Numbered from the stretch's first letter, positions 25,922 through 35,376 are shown. The stretch is DNA of 64,000 nt from Streptomyces fructofermentans (GCF_014651055.1 NZ_BMWD01000006.1:257792-321791); one strand, 5' to 3'. The notes: generated from the letters alone by a model not told the origin. Made by a program: numbers and translations.

Positions 25922-27808
25922 GTGAGCGACACACTGACCCTGATCGAGAACCGTCCACCGTCCGTCTCGGCACTCTTCCTTGAGCGCGTGGCGGCCACCC
26001 CGGACGCGGAGGCGTACCGCTACCCGGTCCCGCCGGCGTCGGGCGAGGGCCCGGACGACTGGAAGTCGCTCAGCTGGACCCAGGCGGCCGACCGGGTCTT
26101 CGCGATCGCGGCCGGACTGATCGAGCTGGGCGTACAGCCGGAGCAGCGCGTCGCGCTCGCCTCCTCGACCCGCGTCGAGTGGATCCTCGCCGACCTGGGC
26201 ATCATGTGCGCCGGCGCGGCGACGACGACCGTGTACCCCCAGACGAACGCCGAGGAGTCCGCCTTCATCCTGGCCGACTCCGAGAGCCGGGTGCTCATCG
26301 CGGAGGACGCGGCCCAGCTCGCCAAGGCCCGCGAGAAGCGCGCCGAACTGCCCGCGCTGACCCATGTCGTGGTCATCGACTCCACGGGTGTCGAGCCCGG
26401 CGCCGATGAGGGCGACTGGCTGCTCACGCTGGCCGAGTTGGAGACCCGCGGCGCCGCGTACCTGGAGAAGCACCCCGAACTGATCAAGGAGAAGGTCGCC
26501 GCGATCACCTCCGATCAGCTCGCGACCCTCATCTACACCTCGGGCACCACCGGCCGGCCCAAGGGCGTCCGCCTGCCGCACGACAACTGGTCGTACATGG
26601 CGAAGGCGATCGCCTCGACCGGCCTGGTCGGCCAGGACGACGTCCAGTACCTGTGGCTGCCGCTCGCGCACGTCTTCGGCAAGGTGCTCACCTCCGGCCA
26701 GATCGAGGTCGGCCACGTGACGGCCGTCGACGGCCGCGTGGACAAGATCATCGAGAACCTGCCGGTCGTCCAGCCGACCTACATGGCGGCCGTGCCCCGC
26801 ATCTTCGAGAAGGTCTACAACGGAGTCGCGGCCAAGGCCCGGGCCGGCGGCGGCGCCAAGTACAAGATCTTCCAGTGGGCGGCCGGGGTCTCCCGCGAGT
26901 ACGCGAAGGCCACGCAGGACAACTTCCGCCGCACCGGCACGGCGTCCGCGCCCTTCGGGCTCGCCGCCAAGCACAAGGTCGCCGACACCCTCGTCTTCGC
27001 CAAGATCCGCGACGCCTTCGGCGGCAGGCTGCGCGCCTGCGTCTCCGGATCCGCCGCGCTCGCGCCCGACATCGGCTACTTCTTCGCCGGCGCCGGCGTG
27101 CACATCCTGGAGGGCTACGGGCTCACCGAGTCCTCGGCCGCCTCCTTCGTGAACCCGGGCGAGGCGTACCGCACCGGCACGGTCGGCAAGCCGCTGCCCG
27201 GCACCGAGGTGCGCATCGCGGACGACGGCGAGATCCTGCTGCGCGGCCCCGGCATCATGGAGGGCTACCACGGGCTGCCGGAGAAGACCGCCGAGGTCCT
27301 GGAGTCCGACGGCTGGTTCCACACCGGCGACATCGGCGAGCTGTCCGCGGACGGCTACCTGCGCATCACGGACCGCAAGAAGGACCTGATCAAGACGTCC
27401 GGTGGCAAGTACATCGCGCCGGCCGAGGTCGAGGGCCAGTTCAAGGCCGTGTGCCCGTACGTCTCGAACATCCTCGTGCACGGCGCCGACCGGAACTTCT
27501 GCACCGCGCTGATCGCCCTCGACGAGCCGTCCATCCTCGGCTGGGCCGCGGACAACGGCCTCGCGGACAAGCCGTACGCCGAGGTCGTCGCCGCTCCCGC
27601 GACGGTCGAGCTCATCGACGGCTACGTCAAGGAGCTGAACCAGGGCCTCCAGCGCTGGCAGACGATCAAGAAGTTCAAGCTCCTGCCGCGCGACCTCGAC
27701 ATCGAGCACGGCGAGCTCACCCCGAGCCTCAAGCTCAAGCGCCCGGTCGTCGAGAGGGAGTACAAGCACCTGATCGAGGAGATGTACGAGGGCTCGCGCG
27801 AGGCATAA
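25922..27808 (+). CDS. long-chain fatty acid-CoA ligase (AMP-forming)
   Basis: The enzyme activates fatty acids to acyl-CoA through an acyl-AMP. The 628-residue protein shows the AMP-binding signature YTSGTTGRPKG (about residues 204-214), the motif GYGLTESSA, the hinge region WFHTGDIGELSADGYLRITDRKKDLI, and the catalytic Lys context GGKYIAP. Length and motifs match the FadD15-like long-chain group of actinobacteria. The GTG at 25922 has GGAGGA upstream; ATGs at 25880 and further up are in frame but lack a good ribosome-binding site. A palindromic operator lies in the upstream region. Confidence 0.93.
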   Translation: MSDTLTLIENRPPSVSALFLERVAATPDAEAYRYPVPPASGEGPDDWKSLSWTQAADRVFAIAAGLIELGVQPEQRVALASSTRVEWILADLGIMCAGAATTTVYPQTNAEESAFILADSESRVLIAEDAAQLAKAREKRAELPALTHVVVIDSTGVEPGADEGDWLLTLAELETRGAAYLEKHPELIKEKVAAITSDQLATLIYTSGTTGRPKGVRLPHDNWSYMAKAIASTGLVGQDDVQYLWLPLAHVFGKVLTSGQIEVGHVTAVDGRVDKIIENLPVVQPTYMAAVPRIFEKVYNGVAAKARAGGGAKYKIFQWAAGVSREYAKATQDNFRRTGTASAPFGLAAKHKVADTLVFAKIRDAFGGRLRACVSGSAALAPDIGYFFAGAGVHILEGYGLTESSAASFVNPGEAYRTGTVGKPLPGTEVRIADDGEILLRGPGIMEGYHGLPEKTAEVLESDGWFHTGDIGELSADGYLRITDRKKDLIKTSGGKYIAPAEVEGQFKAVCPYVSNILVHGADRNFCTALIALDEPSILGWAADNGLADKPYAEVVAAPATVELIDGYVKELNQGLQRWQTIKKFKLLPRDLDIEHGELTPSLKLKRPVVEREYKHLIEEMYEGSREA

Positions 27809-27820
27809 GCGCGAAGCCGG

Positions 27821-27847
27821 CCGGGTCCGGCGCCCGGCCGGACCCGG
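27821..27847 (+). terminator. terminator after the acyl-CoA synthetase gene
   Basis: A perfect 10-bp stem (CCGGGTCCGG with CCGGACCCGG) around a 7-base loop starts 12 bases after the stop. Confidence 0.75.
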
Positions 27848-27947
27848 TGGTCCCGCCGGGAGAGCCGGCGGATGTCCGCTCGTGAGGGGCGGGGTCGCGG
27901 ACCCCGCCCCTTCCCGCGTCCCGGCCCCCGTACGCGCCTCCCCGGCC

Positions 27948-28290
27948 CGCAGGTGCGGCGGCCCGCCTCCGGCCCCCGTACGGGTCCTGGGTGTCCCCGC
28001 GCCCCGTGCGGTGGCCCGCTCACGGCCCCTGCGCGCGTCCGCCGCGTCCCTGGCCCTTCACGTGCGGCGGGCTCGCCCACGGCCCCCGTACGCGTCCGCC
28101 GCGTCCCCGGCCCCTCACGTGCGGTGGCCCGCTCACGGCCCCTGCGCGCGTCCGCCGCGTCCCCGGCCCCTCACGTGCGGCGGGCTCGCCCACGGCCCCC
28201 GTACGCGTCCGCCGCGTCCCCGGCCTCCCCGCGTGGGGTGGTCCGCCGCGGCCCCCGTACGCGCCTCCCGTGTCCCGGCGCCGGTGTGCG
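27948..28290. repeat. 56/57-bp alternating tandem repeat (minisatellite)
   Basis: Near-identical units begin at about 28003, 28059, 28116 and 28172. They alternate between a 57-base form (GTGCGGCGGGCTCGCCCACG...) and a 56-base form (GTGCGGTGGCCCGCTCACGG...), so the array has a 113-base higher-order period. More diverged units flank it on both sides (about 27948-28002 and 28229-28290). Both strands have long Pro/Arg-rich open frames that I judge non-coding. It fills the spacer before the SpoIIE-type phosphatase gene. Confidence 0.85.
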
Positions 28291-28464
28291 CCGTGAGGTG
28301 TCGCGGGCCCGGACGGTCCACGGTGGACGTGCCGCGCTTCCGTCCCGTTGCGCGTCCCGCAGGGTGGGGAGTGTGAGGGGCGTGCCCGGATCCGGCGCCG
28401 TGCCGGTGGTTCCCGTGCCCGAATCTGTCCGACTTCGAGCACTCGTGTAGCACTGTTCTCACTC

Positions 28465-30681
28465 ATGGCGGCCCACTTCGGTAACTCGGTGCTTATGGAC
28501 GGGGCCGGTCTGTCACTCTGTCCGCATCGCCTGAGGCGTACTCGTCCGAACTGCTCAGGGAGCCGCACAGTGGGGGCAATACCGACGCAACGGGAGTCCG
28601 TGCACCACGCTCCTGGAACGCCTGTGCGCCCGCGCGCGTTCGCGCGCACCTCGTTACCGGGCAACCACCTCGCCCCCGGCGCCGCCCGCCGCTTCGTCCG
28701 GTGCGCACTCGCCGACTGGACCGAGCTGGCCCTGCCGGGAGCCGAGTTCATCACGGACCTGCTGGTGGCCGACGCCATGGTCATCGTCAGCGAACTGGTC
28801 ACGAACGCGGTGGTGCACGCGGGCACCGACGTGGATCTGCTGTGCCGTCTCGACCCCCGCCCCGAGGAGTACCCGCCGCCCGCCCCGAAGCTCCCCGACG
28901 CGGCGCGGGACATCGCCCGGGACGACTCCACGGCCGCGATGCCGGACGGCGTCCCGGTGGTCGGCGTCCCGGTGGGCGGAGTGTCCGCGACCGCCGTGCC
29001 GCCGGGAGCGGACGGGCGGCAGCCGGAGCCCGGCGCGCTCGTCCTGGAGGTCTCCGACAACCGTCCCGCGCGAGGCGTCCGGGACGAGGGCGACGAGGAC
29101 GACAGGTACGCGGACGGGGACGCCGGCACGGACGACGACGGCGACGAGCGGCCCCGGGACTCCGTCGAGTACGGGCGCGGGGTGCGGCTCGTCTCCACGC
29201 TCTCCGACGCCTGGGGCATCACCTACCGCGCCGGGACCAAGACCGTCTGGGCCCGGCTGCCCGTCGAGGGGGTCGCGCTCACCGAGAGGGCAGAGGCGTA
29301 CGCCGGGGAGCACGCCCTGCTGCGCGGGCAGCGGGCCGCCGAGATCCTCGCCCCCGCGTACCGGCGCAGCGTCCAGGACCAGGAGTGGCTGAACCGCGGC
29401 GCGCTCTCCTTCCTCGCGGAGGCCTCCGACCTGCTCGCCGGGCAACTCGACGAGGACCTGGTCGCCGTGCTCACCGGACAGCTGCTGGTGCCCAGGCTCG
29501 CCGACTGGTGCGCGGTGTGGCTGGAGGACGAGGCACCGGGCCGGATGGACGGGGTCGTCGTCGGCGGGCCCCGGCTCGCCCGGGTATGGCACGGCAGCGA
29601 GAACCGCATCGAGGAACTGCGCCGGGTCCTGGAGAAGGACCCGCCCGAGCCGCCCGAGGCCCCGCACTCGGGGCCGGTCGCCGTGCGCTGGCCCGCCGAG
29701 GCCCTGGGCGCGCGCGGCGCCACCGGGTCGGCGCTCGCGTACCGGCTGGTGGCCGGCGGCAGGCCGCTGGGCACGCTCGTCATCGGGCGGGCCGGGCTGC
29801 CCCGGTTCCCAGACGAGATCACGGGGCTCGTCGAGGACCTCAGCCGCCGGGTGGCGCTCGCGATCGGCGCCGCCAGGCAGTACGCGCGCCAGGCCACCAT
29901 CAGCCGCGTGCTCCAGAGGGGCCTGCTGCCCGGGGCGGTCGCCGAGATACCCGGTGTGCGCAGCGCCCTGGTGTACGAGCCCTGCGACAAGGGCGGGCCG
30001 AGCGGGGACTTCTACGACCTCTTCCCGGCCGGCGACGGGCGCTGGTGCTTCGCCCTGGGCGACGTCCAGGGCAAGGGCCCCGAGGCGGCGGTCGTCATCG
30101 GCCTCGCCCGGCCCTGGCTGCGGCTGCTCGCCCGCGAGGGGTACGAGGTGCCCGACGTCCTCGACCGCCTGAACCAGCTCCTCCTCGACGACGCCACCGA
30201 GGTGTCCGACGCGGCGGCACGGGCCCTGGTCGCGGCGGGCGGCCGGGGGCTCGCCGCGGAGGGCCCGCAGAACCGCTTCCTCTCGCTCCTCTACGGCGAG
30301 CTGGTGCCCTTCGAGGGCGGGGTGCGCTGCACGGTCGCCTCGGCGGGCCATCCGCTGCCGCTGCTCCTGGACCCGACAGGAGGAGTACGCGAGACGGCCC
30401 GGCCGCAGACCATCCTCGGTGTCTTCGAGGACGCGGCCTACCGCTGCGAGACCTTCGACCTGTGCCCCGGCGACAGCCTGCTGTGCGTCACGGACGGCGT
30501 CACCGAGCGCCGCAGCGGGCACCGGCAGTTCGACGACGACGAGGGCCTCGCCGCCGCCCTCGCGGACTGCGCTGGCCTCAGCGCCGAACTGATCGCCGAG
30601 CGGATCAGACGGCTGGTGCACGAGTTCGGCCCGAAGCCCCCCGAGGACGACCTCGCGCTGCTGGTGCTCCAGGCGGAGTAG
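28465..30681 (+). CDS. HATPase-GAF-SpoIIE (PP2C) regulatory protein; contains a TTA codon
   Basis: The 738-residue protein has three parts. First is an anti-sigma-factor-type kinase domain (about 75-275), with N-box VIVSELVTNAVVHAG, an EVSDNRP G1 box and a G2-like GRGVRLVS; a long acidic insert (about 135-235) splits it. A GAF-like domain (about 305-465) follows, then a PP2C/SpoIIE phosphatase (about 490-738) with SGDFYDLF, GDVQGKGPEAA, SAGHPLPLLL and VTDGVTERR. Such proteins control alternative sigma factors through anti-sigma-factor antagonists. Leu64 is a TTA codon (28654-28656), so translation should depend on bldA. The ATG at 28465 has no clear ribosome-binding site. Confidence 0.85.
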   Translation: MAAHFGNSVLMDGAGLSLCPHRLRRTRPNCSGSRTVGAIPTQRESVHHAPGTPVRPRAFARTSLPGNHLAPGAARRFVRCALADWTELALPGAEFITDLLVADAMVIVSELVTNAVVHAGTDVDLLCRLDPRPEEYPPPAPKLPDAARDIARDDSTAAMPDGVPVVGVPVGGVSATAVPPGADGRQPEPGALVLEVSDNRPARGVRDEGDEDDRYADGDAGTDDDGDERPRDSVEYGRGVRLVSTLSDAWGITYRAGTKTVWARLPVEGVALTERAEAYAGEHALLRGQRAAEILAPAYRRSVQDQEWLNRGALSFLAEASDLLAGQLDEDLVAVLTGQLLVPRLADWCAVWLEDEAPGRMDGVVVGGPRLARVWHGSENRIEELRRVLEKDPPEPPEAPHSGPVAVRWPAEALGARGATGSALAYRLVAGGRPLGTLVIGRAGLPRFPDEITGLVEDLSRRVALAIGAARQYARQATISRVLQRGLLPGAVAEIPGVRSALVYEPCDKGGPSGDFYDLFPAGDGRWCFALGDVQGKGPEAAVVIGLARPWLRLLAREGYEVPDVLDRLNQLLLDDATEVSDAAARALVAAGGRGLAAEGPQNRFLSLLYGELVPFEGGVRCTVASAGHPLPLLLDPTGGVRETARPQTILGVFEDAAYRCETFDLCPGDSLLCVTDGVTERRSGHRQFDDDEGLAAALADCAGLSAELIAERIRRLVHEFGPKPPEDDLALLVLQAE

Positions 30682-30712
30682 GCATTCCCGGCGGTGCGGG
30701 ACAATGGAAGGC

Positions 30713-31945
30713 ATGCCTTCCGCACTTCCCGACGGCGAGCCCGTCCCCGACGACGGGGCTCTGCCCGCGCACGCCCTGGCCGGCGCGGCCGACCGTCCGC
30801 TCGGGTTCTACCTCCACGTCCCGTACTGCGCCACGCGCTGCGGCTACTGCGACTTCAACACGTACACGGCGACGGAGCTGCGCGGCTCGGGGGGCGTGCT
30901 CGCCTCCCGCGACAACTACGCCTCGACCCTGGTCGACGAGGTCCGGCTGGCCCGCAAGGTGCTCGGCGACGACCCGCGCCCGGTCCGCACGGTCTTCGTC
31001 GGCGGCGGCACGCCGACGCTGCTGGCAGCCGAGGACCTCGTACGGATGCTGGCTGCCGTGCGGGAGGAGTTCGGTCTCGCGCCGGACGCGGAGATCACCA
31101 CCGAGGCGAATCCGGAGTCGGTGGACCCCGCCTACCTGGCCGCACTGCGCGAAGGGGGCTTCAACCGGATCTCGTTCGGGATGCAGAGCGCGCGGCAGCA
31201 CGTCCTGAAGGTGCTGGACCGCACCCACACGCCCGGCCGGCCGGAAGCGTGCGTCGCCGAGGCCCGCGCGGCCGGTTTCGACCACGTCAACCTCGACCTC
31301 ATCTACGGCACGCCGGGGGAGAGCGACGACGACTGGCGGGCCTCGCTCGACGCGGCGATCGGCGCCGGGCCCGACCACGTGTCGGCGTACGCGCTGATCG
31401 TCGAGGAGGGCACGCAGCTCGCCCGGCGCATCCGGCGCGGCGAGGTCCCGATGACCGACGACGACGTGCACGCGGACCGCTACCTCATCGCGGAGGACCG
31501 GTTCGCCGCCGCGGGCTTCTCCTGGTACGAGGTCTCCAACTGGGCCACCTCGGAGGCGGGCCGCTGCCTCCACAACGAGCTGTACTGGCGCGGCGCGGAC
31601 TGGTGGGGAGCGGGCCCCGGCGCGCACAGCCATGTCGGCGGGGTGCGCTGGTGGAACGTCAAGCATCCCGGCGCCTACGCGGCGGCCCTGTCGGCGGGCC
31701 GGTCCCCCGGAGCGGGCCGTGAACTGCTGTCGGAGGAGGACAGGAGGGTGGAACGCGTCCTCCTGGAGCTGCGGCTGCGCGAGGGCGTCCCGCTGTCGCT
31801 CCTCCACACGGACGGACTGGCGGCGTCCCGCCGGGCACTGGCCGACGGCCTCCTGGAGAGCGGCCCGTACGAGGCGGGCAGCGCGGTCCTCACCCTGCGC
31901 GGCCGGCTGCTGGCCGACGCGGTCGTGCGCGACCTGGTCGACTGA
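30713..31945 (+). CDS. hemW: radical SAM protein HemW (haem chaperone family)
   Basis: HemW belongs to the HemN-like radical SAM family and is thought to deliver haem rather than oxidise coproporphyrinogen. The 410-residue protein has the cluster motif CATRCGYCDF (about residues 39-48), then GGGTPTLL, the SAM-binding segment ITTEANPESVD, GMQSARQHVL and LIYGTPGE. The HemW domain is at the C-terminus. GACAAT ends 7 bases before the ATG at 30713, so the mRNA is probably leaderless from that codon; an ATG at 30704 overlaps that hexamer. It lies downstream of the SpoIIE-type gene but seems to have its own promoter. Confidence 0.92.
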   Translation: MPSALPDGEPVPDDGALPAHALAGAADRPLGFYLHVPYCATRCGYCDFNTYTATELRGSGGVLASRDNYASTLVDEVRLARKVLGDDPRPVRTVFVGGGTPTLLAAEDLVRMLAAVREEFGLAPDAEITTEANPESVDPAYLAALREGGFNRISFGMQSARQHVLKVLDRTHTPGRPEACVAEARAAGFDHVNLDLIYGTPGESDDDWRASLDAAIGAGPDHVSAYALIVEEGTQLARRIRRGEVPMTDDDVHADRYLIAEDRFAAAGFSWYEVSNWATSEAGRCLHNELYWRGADWWGAGPGAHSHVGGVRWWNVKHPGAYAAALSAGRSPGAGRELLSEEDRRVERVLLELRLREGVPLSLLHTDGLAASRRALADGLLESGPYEAGSAVLTLRGRLLADAVVRDLVD

Positions 31946-32554
31946 CCGCCGGGCCCCCGCCGGCCTCGGCGGGAGGGGGCGCGGGGCGCGGGGGCGGCAG
32001 CGGTCCTGGGGCGCCCGACGCCTTCCGCACGGTCCGGCTCCCCGCCACTGGGCTGAAGGGGCGCCCGACGCGTTCCGCACGCTCCGGCGCCCGCCACGGA
32101 CCTGGAGAGGCGCCGGCGGCGGGCCGCGGGGCCGCACGGCCCAGCTCCCGACCGCCACGCCGCGGTCGCCACGGCCCTCCCGGCCGCCCGGCTGTTCCGG
32201 CGGCAGGGCCACCTTCCGGTCGCCCCGGCGGGTCCGGCTGTTCCGGCCGTCCCGGGCGGCCGGGGCCACCACATGGTCGCCACGGCGGTTCCGGTCGCCA
32301 GGGCCGTCACGGACGGCTCGGTCCTCGCGCCGCCGCGGTGCTCCTGGTGCTCCCCGTCGGCTCGGCCCGGCGGGCCGCCCCGGGGCTCCTGGTCCGCCCG
32401 GCCCTCACGGTCGCCGCCGGGGCCCTACGAGTCGTCCGAGCCGCTCCCCAGCCGCTCCCCGGCGGTCCCCGGGAGCGGCTCACGCGGCCCGAACCGCGAC
32501 CGGCCCACGTGCCCGGCCCACGTGCCCGGCCCACGTGCCGAGTCCGGGGGCCGG
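31946..32554. repeat. 609-bp non-coding spacer with short direct repeats
   Basis: No gene is visible between the convergent hemW and DUF3097 genes. A ~42-base imperfect direct repeat beginning GGGGCGCCCGACGC occurs at about 32008 and 32058. Three exact tandem copies of CGGCCCACGTGCC (13 bases, each with a CACGTG palindrome) lie at 32501-32539. The rest is C-rich, with repeated CCGGCCGTCC-like words. Confidence 0.75.
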
Positions 32555-33355
32555 TCAGGGGGCCGTGACGAAGTCGATCAGTTCCTCCACGCGGCCCAGC
32601 AGTTCCGGCTCCAGGTCCCGGTACGAGCGCACGGAGCCGAGGATCCGCTCCCACGCGGCCCCGGTGTTCTCCGGCCACCCCAGGGCCCGGCAGACGCCCG
32701 TCTTCCAGTCCTGCCCGCGCGGCACCCGGGGCCACTCCCGGATGCCCACGGACGCCGGTTTCACGGCCTCCCACACGTCGATGTACGGATGGCCCACGAC
32801 GAGCGCGTACTCGCTCGTCACGGCCTCCGCCACACGGGACTCCTTCGAGCCCGGCACCAAGTGGTCCACGAGCACGCCCAGGCGGGCGTCCGGCCCGGGA
32901 CCGAAGGCCTCGACCACGGCGGGCAGGTCGTCGACGCCCTCCAGGTACTCGACGACGACGCCCTCGACCCGCAGGTCGTCGCCCCAGACCCGCTCCACCA
33001 GCTCGGCGTCGTGGCGGCCCTCGACGTAGATGCGGCCCGCCCGGGCGACCCGTGCCCGCGCGCCCGGCACGGCGACCGAGCCCGACGCCGTCCGTGTGGG
33101 GCGCACCGGAGCGGCCGAGGGGCGTACGAGCGTCACCACGCGCCCTTCCAGCAGGAATCCCCGGGGCGCCAGGGGGAACACCCGGTGCTTGCCGAAGCGG
33201 TCCTCCAGCGTGACCGTGCCGGCCTCGCAGCGGATCACGGCACCGCAGAAGCCGGTGCCCGGCTCCTCGACCACGAGTCCCGGATCCGCCGCGACCTCGG
33301 GCACGGGCTTGGGCTTCTTCCACGGAGGGGTCAGGTCCGGTGAGTACTGGCGCAT
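32555..33355 (-). CDS. DUF3097 family protein with Toprim-like motif
   Basis: The 266-residue protein begins MRQYSPDLTPPWKKPKP and ends YRDLEPELLGRVEELIDFV, which I recognise as the conserved actinobacterial DUF3097 family of unknown function. The centre (about 105-185) contains RIYVEGRHDAELVERVWG and LGVLVDHLVPGSKES. The first resembles the VEG-x-x-D strand/loop of Toprim domains (RNase M5, primases), and the second sits where the Toprim acidic loop would be. TATCGT ends 7 bases before the ATG and the -35 is weak, so it is likely leaderless; a GTG two codons earlier is possible. It shares a strand with the next metallo-hydrolase gene. Confidence 0.8.
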   Translation of the reverse strand: MRQYSPDLTPPWKKPKPVPEVAADPGLVVEEPGTGFCGAVIRCEAGTVTLEDRFGKHRVFPLAPRGFLLEGRVVTLVRPSAAPVRPTRTASGSVAVPGARARVARAGRIYVEGRHDAELVERVWGDDLRVEGVVVEYLEGVDDLPAVVEAFGPGPDARLGVLVDHLVPGSKESRVAEAVTSEYALVVGHPYIDVWEAVKPASVGIREWPRVPRGQDWKTGVCRALGWPENTGAAWERILGSVRSYRDLEPELLGRVEELIDFVTAP

Positions 33356-33401
33356 TCGCACGACGATAGGAGAAGTCGTCCCGCCCCGAGGGCCGGGCCC
33401 G

Positions 33402-34133
33402 CTACGACACGCCGAAACGGCGGGCCAGGGCGTCCCGTTGGGCCCGGACGAACGCCGCGTCGACCACCGCCCCGTGCCCGGGCACGTACAGGGCGTCCTC
33501 GCCCCCGAGGTCCAGCAGCCGGTCGAGCGCCGCGGGCCAGTGGGACGGCACGGCGTCGGGCCCCGCCTGGGGTTCGCCGGACTCCTCGACCAGGTCCCCG
33601 CAGAACACCACCCCGGGCGCCTCCGGCCCGGCGACCAGGACCGCCAGGTCGTGGCCCGTGTGGCCGGGCCCGACGTTCGCCAGCAGCACCCGCCGGCCGC
33701 CGCCCAGGTCGAGCGTCCACTCGCCGGACACGAGGTGCCGGGGCCGCACCAGCAGGTCGGCGGCCTCCGCGGCCTCCCCGGCGTCCGCCCCGTTGCGCAC
33801 CGCGTCCGCGCGGAGTTCCTCCCCGCCCCCGCCGAGCACCCGCTCCACCCCCACGGCGGCGAAGACCTCGGCCCCCGCGAACGCCGCCGCGCCGAAGACG
33901 TGGTCGAAGTGCGGGTGGGTGAGCGCCAGGTGCGTGACCCGGCCGCCCCCGGCCAGCCGCTGCGCCCGCGTCCGCAGCAGCGCGCCCTCCCGCAGTCCCG
34001 AGCCAGCGTCGACCACGAGGGCCGCGCCCTCGCCCACCACCAGGCCGGCCGTGCAGTCCCACACCGGCAGCCGGCAGCGCCCCACGTGCGGGGTGAGTTC
34101 CTCCCACCCCGCCTCTTCCCAAGTCACCCTCAT
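33402..34133 (-). CDS. metallo-beta-lactamase fold hydrolase
   Basis: The 243-residue protein has the zinc motif THPHFDHVFG (about residues 72-81), the later ligand His in GPGHTGHDLAV, the Asp in VVFCGDLVEE and a C-terminal VPGHG. All ligands of a binuclear MBL-fold hydrolase are present. The substrate is unknown; the pattern fits the glyoxalase II-like/lactonase-like groups. TAGCGT ends 6 bases before the ATG on the minus strand, again a leaderless layout. It is divergent from hrcA. Confidence 0.85.
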   Translation of the reverse strand: MRVTWEEAGWEELTPHVGRCRLPVWDCTAGLVVGEGAALVVDAGSGLREGALLRTRAQRLAGGGRVTHLALTHPHFDHVFGAAAFAGAEVFAAVGVERVLGGGGEELRADAVRNGADAGEAAEAADLLVRPRHLVSGEWTLDLGGGRRVLLANVGPGHTGHDLAVLVAGPEAPGVVFCGDLVEESGEPQAGPDAVPSHWPAALDRLLDLGGEDALYVPGHGAVVDAAFVRAQRDALARRFGVS

Positions 34134-34274
34134 GCGCCGACGCTAGCCCCATGCCCCCCGAACAGCGTCGAAGGCAGCCCGGACAGAGCGGGACAGCCCC
34201 GTACACCTCGCCGTGGCGCGCGGGACCGCCCTTGCCCGGGTCGTACCAACCGGCCGTACACTTGGGCGGGGATG

Positions 34275-34301
34275 CTGGCACTCGTGCGCGCTGAGTGCCA
34301 G
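34275..34301 (+). promoter_or_regulatory. CIRCE operator upstream of hrcA
   Basis: The inverted repeat CTGGCACTC - 9 bases - GAGTGCCAG is a perfect palindrome in its arms and matches the CIRCE consensus (TTAGCACTC-N9-GAGTGCTAA) in the inner 7 bases. It overlaps the region just downstream of a TACACT -10 (34257-34262), so HrcA would repress its own operon until heat shock. Confidence 0.95.
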
Positions 34302-34359
34302 GCCGGGACCGGTCGAGGCGAGCGAAGACCGCGGGGAAGACCATCTGGAGGTGTGCGCG

Positions 34360-35376
34360 ATGCTCAGTGAACGCAGGCTCGAAGTGCTGCGCGCCATCGT
34401 CCAGGACTACGTGGGCACCGAGGAGCCGGTCGGCTCCAAGGCCCTCACGGAGCGCCACAGGCTGGGCGTCTCCCCGGCGACGGTCCGCAACGACATGGCG
34501 GTGCTGGAGGACGAGGGCTACATCGCCCAGCCGCACACCAGCGCCGGCCGCATCCCCACCGACAAGGGCTACCGCCTGTTCGTCGACAAACTGGCGGGCG
34601 TGAAGCCGATGACCGCGCCCGAGCGGCGTGCGATCCATCACTTCCTCGACGGCGCCGTGGACCTCGACGACGTCGTGGGGCGGACCGTCCGGCTCCTCGC
34701 GCAGCTCACCCGGCAGGTCGCCGTGGTCCAGTATCCGTCGCTCACCCGCTCGACCGTGCGTCACGTGGAGCTCCTGTCGCTGGCCCCGGCCCGCCTCATG
34801 CTCGTGCTGATCACGGACACCGGCCGGGTGGAGCAGCGCATGGTGGACTGTCCGGCACCCATCGGGGAGGTGTCCGTGGCCGACCTGCGCGCGCGGCTCA
34901 ACAGCCGGGTGGCGGGCCGCCGGTTCGCGGACGTGCCCCAGTTGGTGCAGGACCTCCCCGACGCCTTCGAGTCGGAGGACCGGGGTACCGTCTCGACGGT
35001 GCTCTCCACTCTGCTGGAGACCCTTGTCGAGGAGACCGAGGAGCGGCTGATGATCGGCGGCACCGCCAATCTCACGCGCTTCGGACATGACTTTCCCCTC
35101 ACCATCCGTCCGGTGCTGGAGGCCCTTGAGGAGCAAGTGGTGCTCCTCAAACTCCTAGGTGAGGTCAACGATTCGGGCATGGCCGTCCGGATCGGTCACG
35201 AGAACGCCCATGAGGGACTCAACTCCACGTCCGTGGTCTCGGTCGGCTACGGTTCGGGCGGCGAGGCAGTCGCCAAACTGGGCGTGGTCGGACCGACCCG
35301 CATGGATTACCCGGGAACGATGGGAGCGGTACGAGCGGTGGCACGGTACGTCGGACAGATCCTGGCGGAGTCCTGA
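34360..35376 (+). CDS. hrcA: heat-inducible transcription repressor HrcA
   Basis: HrcA binds CIRCE and represses groE and its own genes; GroEL is needed to keep it active. The 338-residue protein has the N-terminal winged helix (about 1-75) with [25 protein letters not shown] in two stretches and the wing [20 protein letters not shown]. The dimerisation and GAF-like inserted domains follow. The ATG at 34360 has GGAGG upstream. The TGA stop is directly followed by the GTG of dnaJ, so the two form an operon under the CIRCE site. Confidence 0.97.
   Translation: MLSERRLEVLRAIVQDYVGTEEPVGSKALTERHRLGVSPATVRNDMAVLEDEGYIAQPHTSAGRIPTDKGYRLFVDKLAGVKPMTAPERRAIHHFLDGAVDLDDVVGRTVRLLAQLTRQVAVVQYPSLTRSTVRHVELLSLAPARLMLVLITDTGRVEQRMVDCPAPIGEVSVADLRARLNSRVAGRRFADVPQLVQDLPDAFESEDRGTVSTVLSTLLETLVEETEERLMIGGTANLTRFGHDFPLTIRPVLEALEEQVVLLKLLGEVNDSGMAVRIGHENAHEGLNSTSVVSVGYGSGGEAVAKLGVVGPTRMDYPGTMGAVRAVARYVGQILAES

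Noticed and set aside
27872..28450. Pro/Arg-rich frames (164-192 residues) in the 28-kb minisatellite
   Set aside because: Repeat units of 56 and 57 bases shift the frame between units, so no consistent repeat peptide is kept; no ribosome-binding site.
30704..30712. Alternative hemW start ATG at 30704
   Set aside because: It overlaps the GACAAT hexamer that looks like the -10 and gives no better ribosome-binding site; the ATG at 30713 fits a leaderless start.
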